A DNA stretch of 64,000 nt. It comes from Lutjanus erythropterus. Its lineage: Eukaryota > Chordata > Actinopteri > Lutjaniformes > Lutjanidae. This document shows, piece after piece, positions 38,260 through 42,400 of the stretch (position 1 is the stretch's first letter; each line of letters opens with the position of its first letter). The notes under the pieces were generated by a model. That model was not told where the DNA came from, made no database searches, and saw only the letters and a program-made list of their open reading frames with translations. Location: NCBI GenBank assembly GCA_020091685.1, contig CM034599.1, positions 40,007,945 through 40,071,944 of the forward strand, in the 5' to 3' direction. Position numbers and translations under genes: made by a program.

Positions 38260-38381
38260 CCTCTCTAATGAAACAGGTGGTGCAGCTGACCGGGTTCAAA
38301 CCATCAGGTACAACCCTGACATCACTTCATAATGTTCTTGAATCATTTGATTATCTACAGACTATATGTGACACTTCATAA
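1155..38381 (+). CDS. adgrd2: adhesion GPCR D2 (GPR144-like), 16 C-terminal exons, 5' part outside window
   Basis: Cell-surface adhesion G-protein-coupled receptor. Exons: 1155-1289, 1625-1733, 6961-7066, 7147-7202, 7367-7493, 7656-7759, 8052-8154, 10214-10367, 14997-15130, 18587-18702, 23407-23527, 31364-31405, 31548-31601, 31795-31942, 38064-38122 and 38277-38381. All phases join, giving about 557 residues. In that numbering the GPS is near 118-172, TM1 189-212, TM2 225-245, TM3 250-275, TM4 292-313, TM5 329-355, TM6 384-406 and TM7 410-434, followed by a Ser/Pro-rich tail. Family marks are the four-Cys GPS, FSWMLVEGLLLW in TM3, DDHCW in extracellular loop 2, LLPVLGLTWLCG in TM6 and LNSFQGLYIFF in TM7. 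The choice of ADGRD2 over ADGRD1 rests on tail-to-tail placement with an NR5A gene, as in mammals. N-terminal exons are missing only because the window starts inside the gene. The family is certain; the subtype is very likely. Confidence 0.88.
1290..1624 (+). other. intron, nothing else seen
   Basis: A 335-base intron that ends in TGTGCAG. I see no repeat or RNA gene in it. Confidence 0.6.
1625..1733 (+). CDS. adgrd2: adgrd2 exon b (GAIN domain)
   Basis: The acceptor is GTGCAG at 1624 and the donor GAG|GTAACA at 1734. It encodes FHKLTLVNTWYGSLRPLF followed by an Asn-Ile-Thr N-glycosylation sequon. The last two bases (AG) join the A of the next exon to give Arg. The beta-rich, non-helical composition fits GAIN subdomain B. 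Confidence 0.82.
1808..3507. mobile_element. hAT-like composite DNA element in intron, nested repeats inside
   Basis: The left end is CAGTGATACTCAACCTGC and the reverse complement of the right end is CAGGGATACTCAACTTGC, matching at 16 of 18 bases. The flanks share a 5-bp direct repeat, TAGCA. No transposase frame is seen. Inside, at 2240-2340, lies a CTCAAACTGTGGTACTTGTACC repeat whose partner may be the similar text near 2030-2090. A GAGCC...CCGATATTATTGG repeat also lies inside at 2909-3200. Confidence 0.65.
2909..3200. repeat. dispersed repeat with GATATAT/CCGATATTAT motif, copy 1
   Basis: The text GAGCCAGACAGATATATCGG and the following TATTGACCCAGCACAGC match a second copy at 63278-63500 in the same order and orientation. 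The family is a non-coding fish repeat. This copy is nested in the 1808-3507 element. Confidence 0.6.
3508..4312. other. intron, unique-looking
   Basis: An intronic stretch. It contains most of a 145-codon open frame (3474-3911) that starts inside the end of a transposon and resembles no family I know. No other feature is seen. Confidence 0.4.
4313..4560. mobile_element. MITE, TTAAAGGGATAGTTCACCC family, full copy
   Basis: The ends are TTAAAGGGATAGTTCACCC on the left and GGGTGAGCTATCCCTTTAA on the right, giving nearly perfect terminal inverted repeats around about 250 bases with no reading frame. The body (CACAAAACACTGCTGGAGTT and onward) recurs at 38521-39070 and 61994-62310, with fragments at 20530-20603 and 27170-27240. 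Confidence 0.8.
4771..5770. mobile_element. MITE, AAAGGACCAGTGTGTAGGATT family, with nested second copy
   Basis: The left end is TTTAAAGGACCAGTGTGTAG and the right end is ACACACTGGTCCTTTAAA, a clear inverted repeat about 1 kb apart. A second start of the same family (ATTTAAAGGAGAAGTGTGTG, then GGCATCTAGCG) lies inside at about 5013-5053, so the 1-kb unit is a nested or fused pair. Related copies are at 19984-20300, 27921-28366 and 48624-48868. Confidence 0.75.
5771..6527. other. intron, nothing recognised
   Basis: AT-rich intronic sequence. I see no exon, inverted repeat or known repeat in it. Confidence 0.4.
6528..6779. mobile_element. hAT-like MITE
   Basis: It starts CAGTGATTTGTACTGG and ends CCAGTTTGGGAACCACTG, so both ends read CAGTG inward. 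The flanking 8-mers GTGTAAAG and GCGTACAG agree at 6 of 8 positions, as expected of an old hAT target-site duplication. A 13-base C run lies at about 6569-6581. Confidence 0.6.
6961..7066 (+). CDS. adgrd2: adgrd2 exon c (GAIN subdomain B)
   Basis: The acceptor is TGTATCCAG at 6960 and the donor CAG|GTCAGC at 7067. It encodes YLGTVLGSSVISSTVLGDDQ and then PLSTAVRFQLQHRVQ, the beta-strand pattern that precedes the GPS in adhesion receptors. It ends in phase 0. Confidence 0.9.
7147..7202 (+). CDS. adgrd2: adgrd2 exon d (start of GPS)
   Basis: The acceptor is TTCTTACAG and the donor AC|GTAAGT. The exon is 56 nt and encodes NPSGTVYDPVCAFWDFDL. It carries the first GPS cysteine and the CxFWDF motif. 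Introns on both sides are short (80 and 164 bases). Confidence 0.92.
7367..7493 (+). CDS. adgrd2: adgrd2 exon e (GPS cleavage site and tethered agonist)
   Basis: The acceptor is TCTAACTAG at 7366 and the donor CAG|GTAACA at 7494. It encodes the rest of the GPS: GGWWNTKGCEVV, then VCYCNHTTNFALLLQVY. The Trp pair and three cysteines fit two GPS disulfides. Autoproteolysis would fall between Thr and Thr in H-T|T, freeing a tethered agonist beginning TNFALLLQVY. The usual residue before the cut is Leu. The Thr here makes Asn-His-Thr a glycosylation sequon. Confidence 0.93.
7575..7638 (+). repeat. (GT)n microsatellite at exon f acceptor
   Basis: About 30 GT units fill most of the 162-base intron 7494-7655. 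They end 17 bases before the AG at 7655, in the place where the polypyrimidine tract should be. Confidence 0.95.
7656..7759 (+). CDS. adgrd2: adgrd2 exon f (TM1)
   Basis: The acceptor is GTGTATCAG at 7655 and the donor GG|GTGAGT at 7760. It encodes the juxtamembrane RSPENEKALQ and the whole of TM1 (VLTFIGCGVSLCGLLFTFIL and FIAV). The final Gly codon is split across the next intron. Confidence 0.93.
7985..8042 (+). repeat. (GT)n microsatellite at exon g acceptor
   Basis: About 27 GT units lie in the 292-base intron 7760-8051. They end roughly 9 bases before the acceptor AG at 8050-8051. Confidence 0.95.
8052..8154 (+). CDS. adgrd2: adgrd2 exon g (intracellular loop 1 and TM2)
   Basis: The acceptor is TCTGTGCAG and the donor GAG|GTGAGA at 8155. 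It encodes VPKSDRTTVHKNLIVALG followed by VAELLLMCSDW. The H-K-N-L pattern at the start of TM2 is typical of family B2 receptors. It ends in phase 0. Confidence 0.93.
8155..10213 (+). other. intron, nothing recognised
   Basis: A 2.06-kb intron without a clear transposon end or conserved-looking block. Only scattered AT-rich text is seen. Confidence 0.5.
10214..10367 (+). CDS. adgrd2: adgrd2 exon h (TM3, loop 2, start of TM4)
   Basis: The acceptor is ATCTTACAG at 10213 and the donor GGG|GTAAAG at 10368. It encodes AACFAVTALLHLFFMASFSW and then MLVEGLLLWSKVVSVN. The Cys near the TM3 start pairs with the loop-2 Cys of the next exon. WMLVEG is the family's TM3 signature. LYYIIGWG opens TM4. Confidence 0.94.
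10757..11189. mobile_element. hAT-like non-autonomous element
   Basis: It starts CAGTGTTGGGCAGTAGC and ends with the complement of CAGCGTTGGACAG, a terminal inverted repeat of about 13 bases. The left part (GCGGCGTTACAAGTAGCGGC) is typical fish transposon sequence. There is no intact frame. Confidence 0.55.
11190..11961 (+). other. intron, nothing recognised
   Basis: No exon or transposon end. A short CA-rich run lies at about 11656-11680. Confidence 0.4.
11962..12480. mobile_element. foldback MITE, GAAGCAGCAGGAGTAC family, copy 1
   Basis: It begins TTAAAGGGATAGTTTGGATT and runs into AGAAGCAGCAGGAGTACCAG. The interior folds back: GCTGGTCTACCGCTG near 12238 is matched in reverse by TGGTAGACCAGCAACTCC near 12361. 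The same family occurs at 23560-24740 and 50150-50950. Confidence 0.7.
12903..13067. repeat. common teleost dispersed repeat
   Basis: The text CTTATCCTTGAAGGGTCACA, then CAGGGCTGACACATAGAGAC and CTTTGGACACTGTGGGAGGA matches a well-known fish interspersed repeat, here with internal deletions. Confidence 0.65.
13068..14996 (+). other. intron, nothing recognised
   Basis: Long intronic stretch. Several short open frames are present but none has codon structure or splice signals that join the receptor. A purine-rich AAAAAAG run lies near 14500. Confidence 0.45.
14997..15130 (+). CDS. adgrd2: adgrd2 exon i (TM4, loop 2, TM5 start)
   Basis: The acceptor is GTTTTTCAG at 14996 and the donor GCG|GTATGT at 15131. 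It encodes LPVLIVGVTLAVSVDEYKA, then DDHCWLNVKTDTIWAFVGP. The Cys of DDHCW is the conserved loop-2 partner of the TM3 Cys. It ends in phase 0. Confidence 0.94.
15146..15181 (+). repeat. (GT)n microsatellite after exon i donor
   Basis: About 18 GT units begin 16 bases downstream of the 5' splice site at 15131. Confidence 0.95.
15337..16352. mobile_element. fish repeat of TACT-rich type with a nested element
   Basis: The left end (CAGGGGTGGACGTAAACTAC, then ACTGTAATTAAGTAG) and the right end (TACTTTTACTTGTAATTGAG, then GGTACTCTGTATACCACTG) belong to a widespread fish repeat with TAAGTA/TACTT runs. It is split by the 15636-15962 insertion. Confidence 0.6.
15636..15962. repeat. GCAACTA/TTAGTTGC inverted-repeat element, copy 1 (nested)
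   Basis: The left side reads GAGCTGAACTAATCAATTG and the right side ATTACAATGATTAGTTGCTG, an imperfect inverted repeat around a CTTAAGG-containing core. Sister copies are at 62812-63186 and 63590-63908. Confidence 0.6.
16470..16560. repeat. LINE/SINE 3'-tail-like repeat
   Basis: GATAAGATAAGATAAACTTT followed by ACTGATCCCACATTGGGGAA is the standard end of a very common fish retroposon. Only the tail is present. Confidence 0.6.
16655..17365. repeat. inverted-repeat element with 50-base arms
   Basis: ACAGGACTTTCACCCAGGAG near 16660 is matched in reverse by CTCCTGGGTGAAAGTCCTGT near 17324. The arms flank about 600 bases, which include one half of the 16969/18210 duplication and a T run near 16770. 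Confidence 0.7.
16969..17178. repeat. local duplication, left copy
   Basis: It matches 18210-18396 along its length, including GCAAAAGCTAAACA, AACAACACAGAGGATCAT and GCATTTCCCTTCTAT, with scattered substitutions. The right end of both copies reads CCCTT(C/T)CAG. Confidence 0.75.
18210..18396. repeat. local duplication, right copy
   Basis: Direct copy of 16969-17178, about 1.2 kb downstream in the same intron, lacking the inverted arms of the left element. The copy is too diverged to be recent. Confidence 0.75.
18587..18702 (+). CDS. adgrd2: adgrd2 exon j (TM5 end, intracellular loop 3)
   Basis: The acceptor is CTGCCTGCAG at 18586 and the donor TG|GTGAGA at 18703. It encodes VNAVVLCRVVMVTV, the end of TM5, then a basic third loop (SSARRRAKMLSPSSASKMQ). 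The split Trp codon is completed by the first base of the next exon. Confidence 0.92.
18703..19983 (+). other. intron, CT-rich start, otherwise nothing
   Basis: CT-rich tracts lie at about 18728-18835 and a short (GT)n/(GA)n at 18958-18982. No other feature is recognised up to 19983. Confidence 0.5.
19984..20300. mobile_element. MITE, AAAGGACCAGTGTGTAGGATT family, copy 2
   Basis: It starts TAAAAGACAAGTGTGCATCTAG and ends TCACACACTTAACCTTTAA. The body CTACGGTGGCC, then CCAGTGTTTGGTTTGTCC, is shared with the copy at 27921-28366. Confidence 0.65.
20530..20720. repeat. MITE fragment followed by a TACTT-rich repeat fragment
   Basis: 20530-20603 ends in TTTTTGGGTGAACTATCCCT, the right end of the 4313-4560 family. 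Next to it, 20607-20720 reads GTGGTGGAAAGTA, then TTCAAGTACTGTTCTTAAGT, a common fish repeat related to that at 15337. Confidence 0.6.
21440..22130. repeat. minisatellite, unit like TTCATTCTCAACATTTYGAC
   Basis: About 30 degenerate units of roughly 18-22 bases built on ATTCTCAACATTT and TTGACTTTATTCTC. The array is interrupted near 21880-21950 by unrelated bases. Long open frames across it are a by-product of the repeat. Confidence 0.85.
22131..23406 (+). other. intron, nothing firm
   Basis: No transposon ends are seen. A higher-complexity patch at 22735-22870 could be regulatory, but nothing in the sequence proves it. Confidence 0.4.
23407..23527 (+). CDS. adgrd2: adgrd2 exon k (TM6, loop 3, TM7 start)
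   Basis: The acceptor is TATGTTTGCAG at 23406 and the donor CAG|GTAAAC at 23528. It encodes AVTRPVLILLPVLGLTWLCG, then VLVHLSVVVAYIFIALNSFQ. LLPxLGxTWxxG and LNSFQ are near-invariant in adhesion receptors. It ends in phase 0. Confidence 0.95.
23560..24740. mobile_element. foldback MITE, GAAGCAGCAGGAGTAC family, copy 2 (interrupted)
   Basis: The left arm holds CCCAGTTTGAAGAAGCAGCA, then GGAGTACAAGTCTAGGAAAC. The right arm holds TAGCTTCCTACATCAGTACT and ACCACCATCTACTGT, its inverted counterpart. The arms are separated by an (AT)/(GT)n tract at 23930-24005 and about 450 bases of AT-rich sequence. Confidence 0.65.
24982..25478. mobile_element. hAT-like MITE
   Basis: The left end is CAGTCATTCCCAAACACTGG and the complement of the right end is CAGTGTTTCCAAAACC. 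The 8-base flanks CTGTAAAC and CTCTAAAC match at 7 of 8 positions, as expected of a hAT target-site duplication. The start GGGTCGGGACCC is typical of fish copies. Confidence 0.75.
25479..27435 (+). other. intron, little recognised
   Basis: Apart from a fragment of the 4313-4560 MITE body at about 27170-27240 (CCTCCATACTGCTCATCTGG), I see only unique AT-rich sequence. Confidence 0.45.
27436..27692 (+). repeat. (GT)n and (CT)n microsatellites
   Basis: (GT) units run from 27436 to 27482 and (CT) units from about 27631 to 27692, with about 150 unique bases between them. Both are in UG/CU sense for the adgrd2 transcript. Confidence 0.95.
27921..28366. mobile_element. MITE, AAAGGACCAGTGTGTAGGATT family, copy 3
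   Basis: It starts AAAGAACCAGTGTGTAGGAC, then GTATCTAGTTGTGAGG, and ends near GAACGTGTCCTTCAA. The middle GTTTGGTTTGTCCTTTCTGG is shared with copy 2. Confidence 0.7.
28367..31363 (+). other. intron, one dispersed repeat at about 29950-30180
   Basis: 29950-30180 contains CTCCACCAAGTTTCATGAAA, then GGCTGGTAGTTTTTCTG, a common fish repeat. At 28378-28500 GCCCATATCTGACTGTGATT is loosely mirrored by AATCATATATGGGCAGATA, possibly a small inverted-repeat element. The rest shows nothing. Confidence 0.45.
31364..31405 (+). CDS. adgrd2: adgrd2 exon l (TM7 end), 42 nt
   Basis: The acceptor is CCTCTCTACAG and the donor GAG|GTAAGG. It encodes exactly GLYIFFVYAVYNSE, the second half of TM7. Both ends are phase 0, so skipping this exon would keep the frame but shorten TM7. 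Confidence 0.93.
31548..31601 (+). CDS. adgrd2: adgrd2 exon m (helix 8), 54 nt
   Basis: The acceptor is CATTTAG at 31547 and the donor ACG|GTTAGT at 31602. It encodes VRNAIKRIKEKRKALSFT, a strongly basic amphipathic stretch directly after TM7. Both ends are phase 0. Confidence 0.9.
31795..31942 (+). CDS. adgrd2: adgrd2 exon n (Ser/Pro/Thr-rich tail)
   Basis: The acceptor is GTATTTTCAG at 31794 and the donor AACG|GTAGGC at 31943. It encodes a cytoplasmic tail segment rich in Ser, Pro and Thr (RSPPTPSSPETSETSGPP). Such tails are phosphorylation targets. GC content is much higher than in the flanking introns. Confidence 0.88.
31967..31988 (+). repeat. short (GT)n after exon n donor
   Basis: About 11 GT units begin 24 bases downstream of the 5' splice site. 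Confidence 0.9.
32038..32330. repeat. dispersed repeat, GCAGAGTTTTGGAGATAT family, copy 1
   Basis: The body GCAGAGTTTTGGAGATATCAG, then CAAAAAATATATATTTGAAA and TCATGACCCAGTTACTCAAG, recurs at 61005-61250 in the same order. It begins AAGGGACAGGCCATTTATC like a short inverted-repeat element. Confidence 0.65.
32331..34433 (+). other. intron, AT microsatellite and a possible conserved patch
   Basis: 32540-32720 holds CATTTATTTATCATTGTACA followed by AT/AC-rich runs and looks like a retroposon tail. 33480-33660 is free of repeats and contains TTAATTAGCTG and an ATGCAAAT octamer. Confidence 0.4.
34434..37070 (-). mobile_element. broken non-LTR retrotransposon (LINE, Jockey/L2/CR1-like)
   Basis: Read on the minus strand, pieces appear in the right order. 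An APE-type endonuclease lies at about 37040-36495 (ISETHLDPIVED, then FLGDLNIDWNSLD and SDHNLVAIVR). A reverse transcriptase follows at about 35813-35300 (LLPALSKIMERIVYEKI, then CGVPQGSCLGPL). A C-terminal domain lies at 35212-34865 (TRFTLAKIKTSMLKNSV). The 3' end (GGGAATCCTAATGAATG) is at about 34434-34460. The catalytic YADD region reads YAND and is out of frame. An AAT/AAAT run interrupts the transcriptase near 35455-35490. The endonuclease N-terminus is deleted. It is therefore a dead copy, in antisense inside an adgrd2 intron. Confidence 0.85.
34556..34583. repeat. (AAAC)n simple repeat in the LINE 3' region
   Basis: About seven CAAA units near the 3' end of the LINE; on the LINE strand this reads (TTTG)n. 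Confidence 0.85.
37071..38063 (+). other. intron remainder
   Basis: A run of about 23 A residues ends near 37089. The rest shows no clear element. The pyrimidine-rich TTGTTGTTGTCTTTCAG at the right end is the acceptor of exon o. Confidence 0.5.
38064..38122 (+). CDS. adgrd2: adgrd2 exon o (cytoplasmic tail)
   Basis: The acceptor is GTCTTTCAG at 38063 and the donor CAA|GTAAGT at 38123, a consensus donor. It encodes SFRKESFVSFSLKSASGNQ after a split Glu codon. The exon is small and tail-like, and its frame joins both neighbours. Confidence 0.82.
38196..38257 (+). repeat. (GT)n microsatellite at last-exon acceptor
   Basis: About 31 GT units in the 154-base intron 38123-38276. They end about 19 bases before the acceptor AG at 38275-38276. 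Confidence 0.95.
38277..38381 (+). CDS. adgrd2: adgrd2 last exon (C-terminus), end uncertain
   Basis: The acceptor is AATGAAACAG at 38276. It encodes VVQLTGFKPSG and, if read through, about 23 more residues to a TAA at 38379-38381. A possible donor G|GTACAA at 38308 would instead end the exon at 38307 and place the stop in a further short exon. I could not find such an exon by eye. The conserved-looking part is VVQLTGFKPSG; the read-through residues look less tail-like. Confidence 0.6.
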   Translation: MVQLTGFKPSGTTLTSLHNVLESFDYLQTICDTS

Positions 38382-38520
38382 AAATACCTACATATTCTCA
38401 TATGATGATTTAGTTGAACTTGAACTATTCACTCAGCCTAAGCTAAACAAATGTTCAACAACTTACATACAAATATTCACCAAACAAGTAGTAAAACATT
38501 TTATTATTCTTTGTTGCAAG

Positions 38521-39070
38521 AATAGTTCACCCCAAGATGAAAATTCAGTCATTATCTACTCACCTTCATGCTGATTGAAGGTCAGGTTTAGTTTTTTAGT
38601 CCACAAAACACTGCTGGAGTTTCACAGGAAAACAGTGTTGCAGAATCTCCCAAACAATGGAAGTGAATGGTGACCAGTTTTCAAATGTAAAAAAACAACA
38701 GAATTAAAACATAAAATGCCTCCATACTGCTAGTCTGGTGTAATCCAAGTCTCCTAAATCCCCAGTATGTCAAGCTGACTAAAAAAATATTATTTATACC
38801 ATGTTTTTAGCTTGAATCTGTAGATCCTTAGCTTGGAGTCACATTCACATGCACACTGTCTGAACCGGGTGTGTATAGTGTGACAGTGTGCAAACAGCAT
38901 GTTGGGACTTTAGGAGACTTAGGTTATGCCAGACAAGCAGTATTGACGTATTTAATAGTTTCTTTCCATTTGTTTTTTAATTTTGAAAACTGGTCACCAT
39001 TCACTTCCCTTGTGTGGGAGATTCTGCAACACTTCCTGTGAAACTCCAGCAGTGTTTTGCAAACTAACAA
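38521..39070. mobile_element. MITE, TTAAAGGGATAGTTCACCC family, foldback copy
   Basis: The left half carries AATAGTTCACCCCAAGATGA, then CACAAAACACTGCTGGAGTT. The right half (38985-39065) is its reverse complement, TGGTCACCATTCACTTCC ... ACTCCAGCAGTGTTTTG. The copy is thus a long hairpin only 140 bases beyond the adgrd2 stop. Confidence 0.75.
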
Positions 39071-39439
39071 AATTTGGATGTAATCCCTAACATGATTAGT
39101 CACTGTTAAAAAAAAAATAAGAATAATAATTAAAGACACATTTCCCTGGCAACAGCACCCTATGTCATCCATCACCATCATCGTCATCATCATCCAGAGG
39201 CCATCCAAATTCTGTGCATAAAAGAATTTCTGGCTTGGCGATGTGTGCATTCTTGTCAGTGATGGTTGCCAGAGCAGCCCCTTTCAGGTGCAGGAGAAAT
39301 GCATTCTCTGTAGGGGATAGTACCTAAAGAGGGTTGGTCTGTTGTTCAGGAACTTGTACGCTCTCAGTTTGCCCAGATCAGAATCCTCAAAGTGACTGTT
39401 AATGGACTGCATTTGTGTAACATTTTTATAGTCTAGACA

Positions 39440-39605
39440 TCAAAGTGCTTTTACGCTACATGTCAACATTCAACCATTCACATTCAGGGTTCAGTATCTT
39501 GTCTTAACCCAAGGACACTTTGACATGTAGACTGGAGGACCTGGGTATTGAGCCACTGACTTTCTTATTAGTGAACAACCTGCTCTCCCCACTGATCAAC
39601 CCTGT
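39440..39605. repeat. common teleost dispersed repeat
   Basis: CATTCACATTCAGGGTTCAG, then CCAAGGACACTTTGACATGT and GAGCCACTGACTTTCTTATT, match a widespread fish interspersed repeat. Confidence 0.65.
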
Positions 39606-39651
39606 GGTCTAGAGTCACCCAGTGACCCATAAAAACATGCAAAAATACATT

Positions 39652-39723
39652 CAGTGTTTCCTCTACATTCATTTAGGAGTGGCGGCCCACCACTACTAAA
39701 TCCTAGCCGCCACTCCTTCAAAT

Positions 39724-39754
<31 letters not shown>

Positions 39755-40329
39755 TTGTTGACGCAAATACACCACCACCGCATCTCTCCACCTTCAAAAC
39801 AGACTCCTGTCGGGTACTTGCGAGCACTAAGGTAAACTGCAGATAACTATCTTGCTCAGTATGGAAATATACTTGCGCATGCTCATTTGCATGATGCTAG
39901 CGTTGTTTGGGGGGCGCGGTCGTCAAGCACGTCAAGCACCTAGGCGACAGGGCAGAGTCAGAGGAGCGAATTCCCAAATTACAAGTAAACAATAAAGCAG
40001 CGAATTACCGGCCGGAGAAGAGGTAGACATAAGTTATTAGCTTGAGATAACTCGACATAGATTTTACAAGTTAAACAGACGTTCACAATATGTTGATGAC
40101 CAGCTAACGTTACGTAACTTATCGGTAGTTTAAGTTAATTTGGCCCGGTGCCAACTCAGTGTCGCTAACGTGAGTAAACTAATTGATAGTATTAGGCTAA
40201 CGTTAATATCTACACGCCATTATGTAACAACTGACTGCATTTTTCAGATGAGTTTATTGAAATATTTCTCTAAGAAGAGAAACGGAACGCCTGCCCCTGC
40301 TGCTGAAAAAAATCCTAGAGGAAACACTG
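39652..40329. mobile_element. short hAT-type transposon derivative with 5-bp target duplication
   Basis: It starts CAGTGTTTCCTCTAC and ends CTAGAGGAAACACTG, terminal inverted repeats matching at 14 of 15 bases. The flanks share ACATT. Near the left end is a hairpin, AGTGGCGGCC ... GCCGCCACT, followed by a T run of about 25 bases. A short frame from 40248 (MSLLKYFSKKRNGTPAPA) resembles the N-terminus of hAT proteins, but no transposase follows. It is a non-autonomous copy of 678 bases. Confidence 0.75.
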
Positions 40330-40681
40330 ACATTTATATGATTTCATGGGTGTGGGCACAGAGAACGTCACTGTTTGATTTGACCATGATGAAGGGTTTC
40401 TTGCAGCTGAAACTGATGACTTAAAGGGAAAAGTAGCCAGCAGATGATACCAAACTGTGGACAACACATCGTCAATGGCGGATACTGGCAAAAAGTCGGA
40501 TAATTGGGAGGATTTTGGTGAGCTCAGAGACTGTGAGAATAGCGTCATTAATGACTTTGCTGCTTGTGCAATATTTTAGAGTTTTAGCTTTTCATAGCTG
40601 CTAGCAAGGCTCGTCGTCACTATGGAAACACATCAACAGCTGCAGGAGCTGTGCTAGTTGAAAACACGTGAGTGACAAGTG
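40330..40681. other. intergenic, nothing recognised
   Basis: Short stretch between two transposons. I see no frame or repeat that I can name. Confidence 0.4.
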
Positions 40682-41784
40682 TACACCAATCAGGCATAAC
40701 ATTATGAACACCTGCCTAATATTGTGTTGGACCCCTTTTGCTGCCAAAACAGCCCTGACCCGTTGAGTCATGGACTCCACTAGACCCCTGAAGGTGTGCT
40801 GTGGTATCTGGCACCAAGATGTTAGCAGCAGATCCTTTAAGTCCTGTAAGTTGCGAGGTGGGGCCTCCATGGATCAGACTTGTTTGTCCAGCACATCCCA
40901 CAGATGCTTGATTGTCGTCGTTGTCATTGTTGTGCTCCTCAAATCATTCCCGAACCAGTTTTGCTTTGTGGCACGGTGCATTATCCTGCTGAAAGAGGCC
41001 ACAGCCATCAGGGAATACTGTTTCCATGAAAGAGTGTACATGGTCTGCAACAATGCTTAGGTAGGTGATACGTGTCAAAGTAACATCCACATGGATGGCA
41101 GGACCCAAGGTTTCCCAGCAGAACATTGCCCAAAGCATCACACTGCCTCTGCCAGCTTGCCTTCTTCCCATAGTGCATAGTGTCCTGATGCCATGTGTTC
41201 CCCAGGTAAGTGACACACAAGCACCTGGCCATACACGTGATGTAAAAGAAAACATGATTCATCAGACCAGGCCTCCTTCTTCCATTGCTCCATGGTCCAG
41301 TTCTGATGCTCACGTGTCCATTGTTGGTGCTTTCTGTGGTGCACAGGGGTCAGCATGGACACCCTGACTGGTCTGCAGCTATGCAGCCCCATACACAACA
41401 AACTGTGATGCACTGTGTATTTCTGACACCTTTCTATCAGAACCAGCATTAACTTCTTCAGTTTAAGCAACAGTAGCTCGTCTGTTGGATCAGACCACAC
41501 AGGCCAGCCTTCACTCCCCACGTGCATCAATGAGTCTTGGCCGCCCATGACCCTGTCACTGGTTCACCACTGTTCCTTCCTTGGACCACTTTTGATAGAT
41601 ACTGATACATGCAGTGGACTGTGGTGGTGCCCATTTTTCCTGCTTCTAACACATCAACCTTGAGGACAAAATGTTCACTTTTTGCCTACTATATCCCACC
41701 CACTAATAGGCGCCATGACGAAGAGATAATCAGTGTTATTCACTTCACCTGTCAGTGCTCATAATGTTATGCCTGATCAGTGTA
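40682..41784 (-). mobile_element. Tc1-like transposon, inactive
   Basis: The ends TACACCAATCAGGCATAACA and (complement of right) TACACTGATCAGGCATAACA are terminal inverted repeats bounded by TA. On the minus strand the transposase pieces follow in order: QQWTREHQNWTMEQWKK, WSDESCFLLHHV, GSVMLWAMFCWETLGPA, LFQQDNAPCHKAK and LQDLKDLLLTSWCQIPQHTF. The first two Asp motifs (SDES, DNAPCHK) are visible. The stretch that should carry the PDLNPIE motif, around 40900-40940, is shortened. Frame changes split the protein into at least three parts. Confidence 0.9.
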
Positions 41785-42185
41785 TGTGTGTGCAGGTTGG
41801 GTCGCTGGGTTTATATTCACGGTTCCAGGTGGGTGCAGATTTGACTTGGAGACAATTGTGGGTAATTGGTCGGTTCTGGATCTCAGTTTTGCAGGTGTGG
41901 ACAGGGCAAGGTTTGCAAAGCCAGACCATTAAGGACTCTGCTGTGATCAGCTGTGGTTATTTACACAGCCATGGTGAGGCCTTATGTCCGTTTGTGTCAC
42001 CTTATATATTCAGGCTCATGCTGCTGTTGAACCCTGTTGTCTTCTTGCTAGTGACATGTGGGTAACTAGTGATATCTGTACCTCTCAGACTGTACGAAGG
42101 ACACAGCATGATGCTGTGAAGGTCCCTGTGTCACAACCATTTCATGGATATTCAGGTATACCTATCTGGCTGTTCTCATTCACAG
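41785..42185. other. intergenic, nothing recognised
   Basis: No feature I can support. Base composition is less AT-rich than in the surroundings. Confidence 0.4.
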
Positions 42186-42189
42186 CTCT

Positions 42190-42400
42190 GGTAGGTCATA
42201 GAGGTGGGTTGCACCACAGTAGTGCAGGCACATGGTAATGGTGTTGGTGTCATTGGCATGTCTTCTTTCTGCACACCATAGAGGGTGTGAAGTATAATCC
42301 TAGTATCAGCCTCTTGCTGTGTGGATTCCAGAGCACAAACATCCAAAATGAACCCATCTGTGAGCACCACGCTTTTCATCTCTTCTTTGAATCCACCACT
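42190..42400 (-). pseudogene. fragment of an uncharacterised (probably mobile-element) protein
   Basis: The minus-strand frame reads VVLTDGFILDVCALESTQQE, then ADTRIILHTLYGVQ. The QEADTRIxLH motif is one I associate with large multi-copy, uncharacterised fish proteins that behave like transposon passengers. It has no start, stop or flanking exons and is a relic. The family assignment is from memory and weak. Confidence 0.4.

Noticed and set aside
40140-40424. 94-codon frame considered as a host gene
   Set aside because: It overlaps the right end of a hAT-type element and runs through its terminal inverted repeat.
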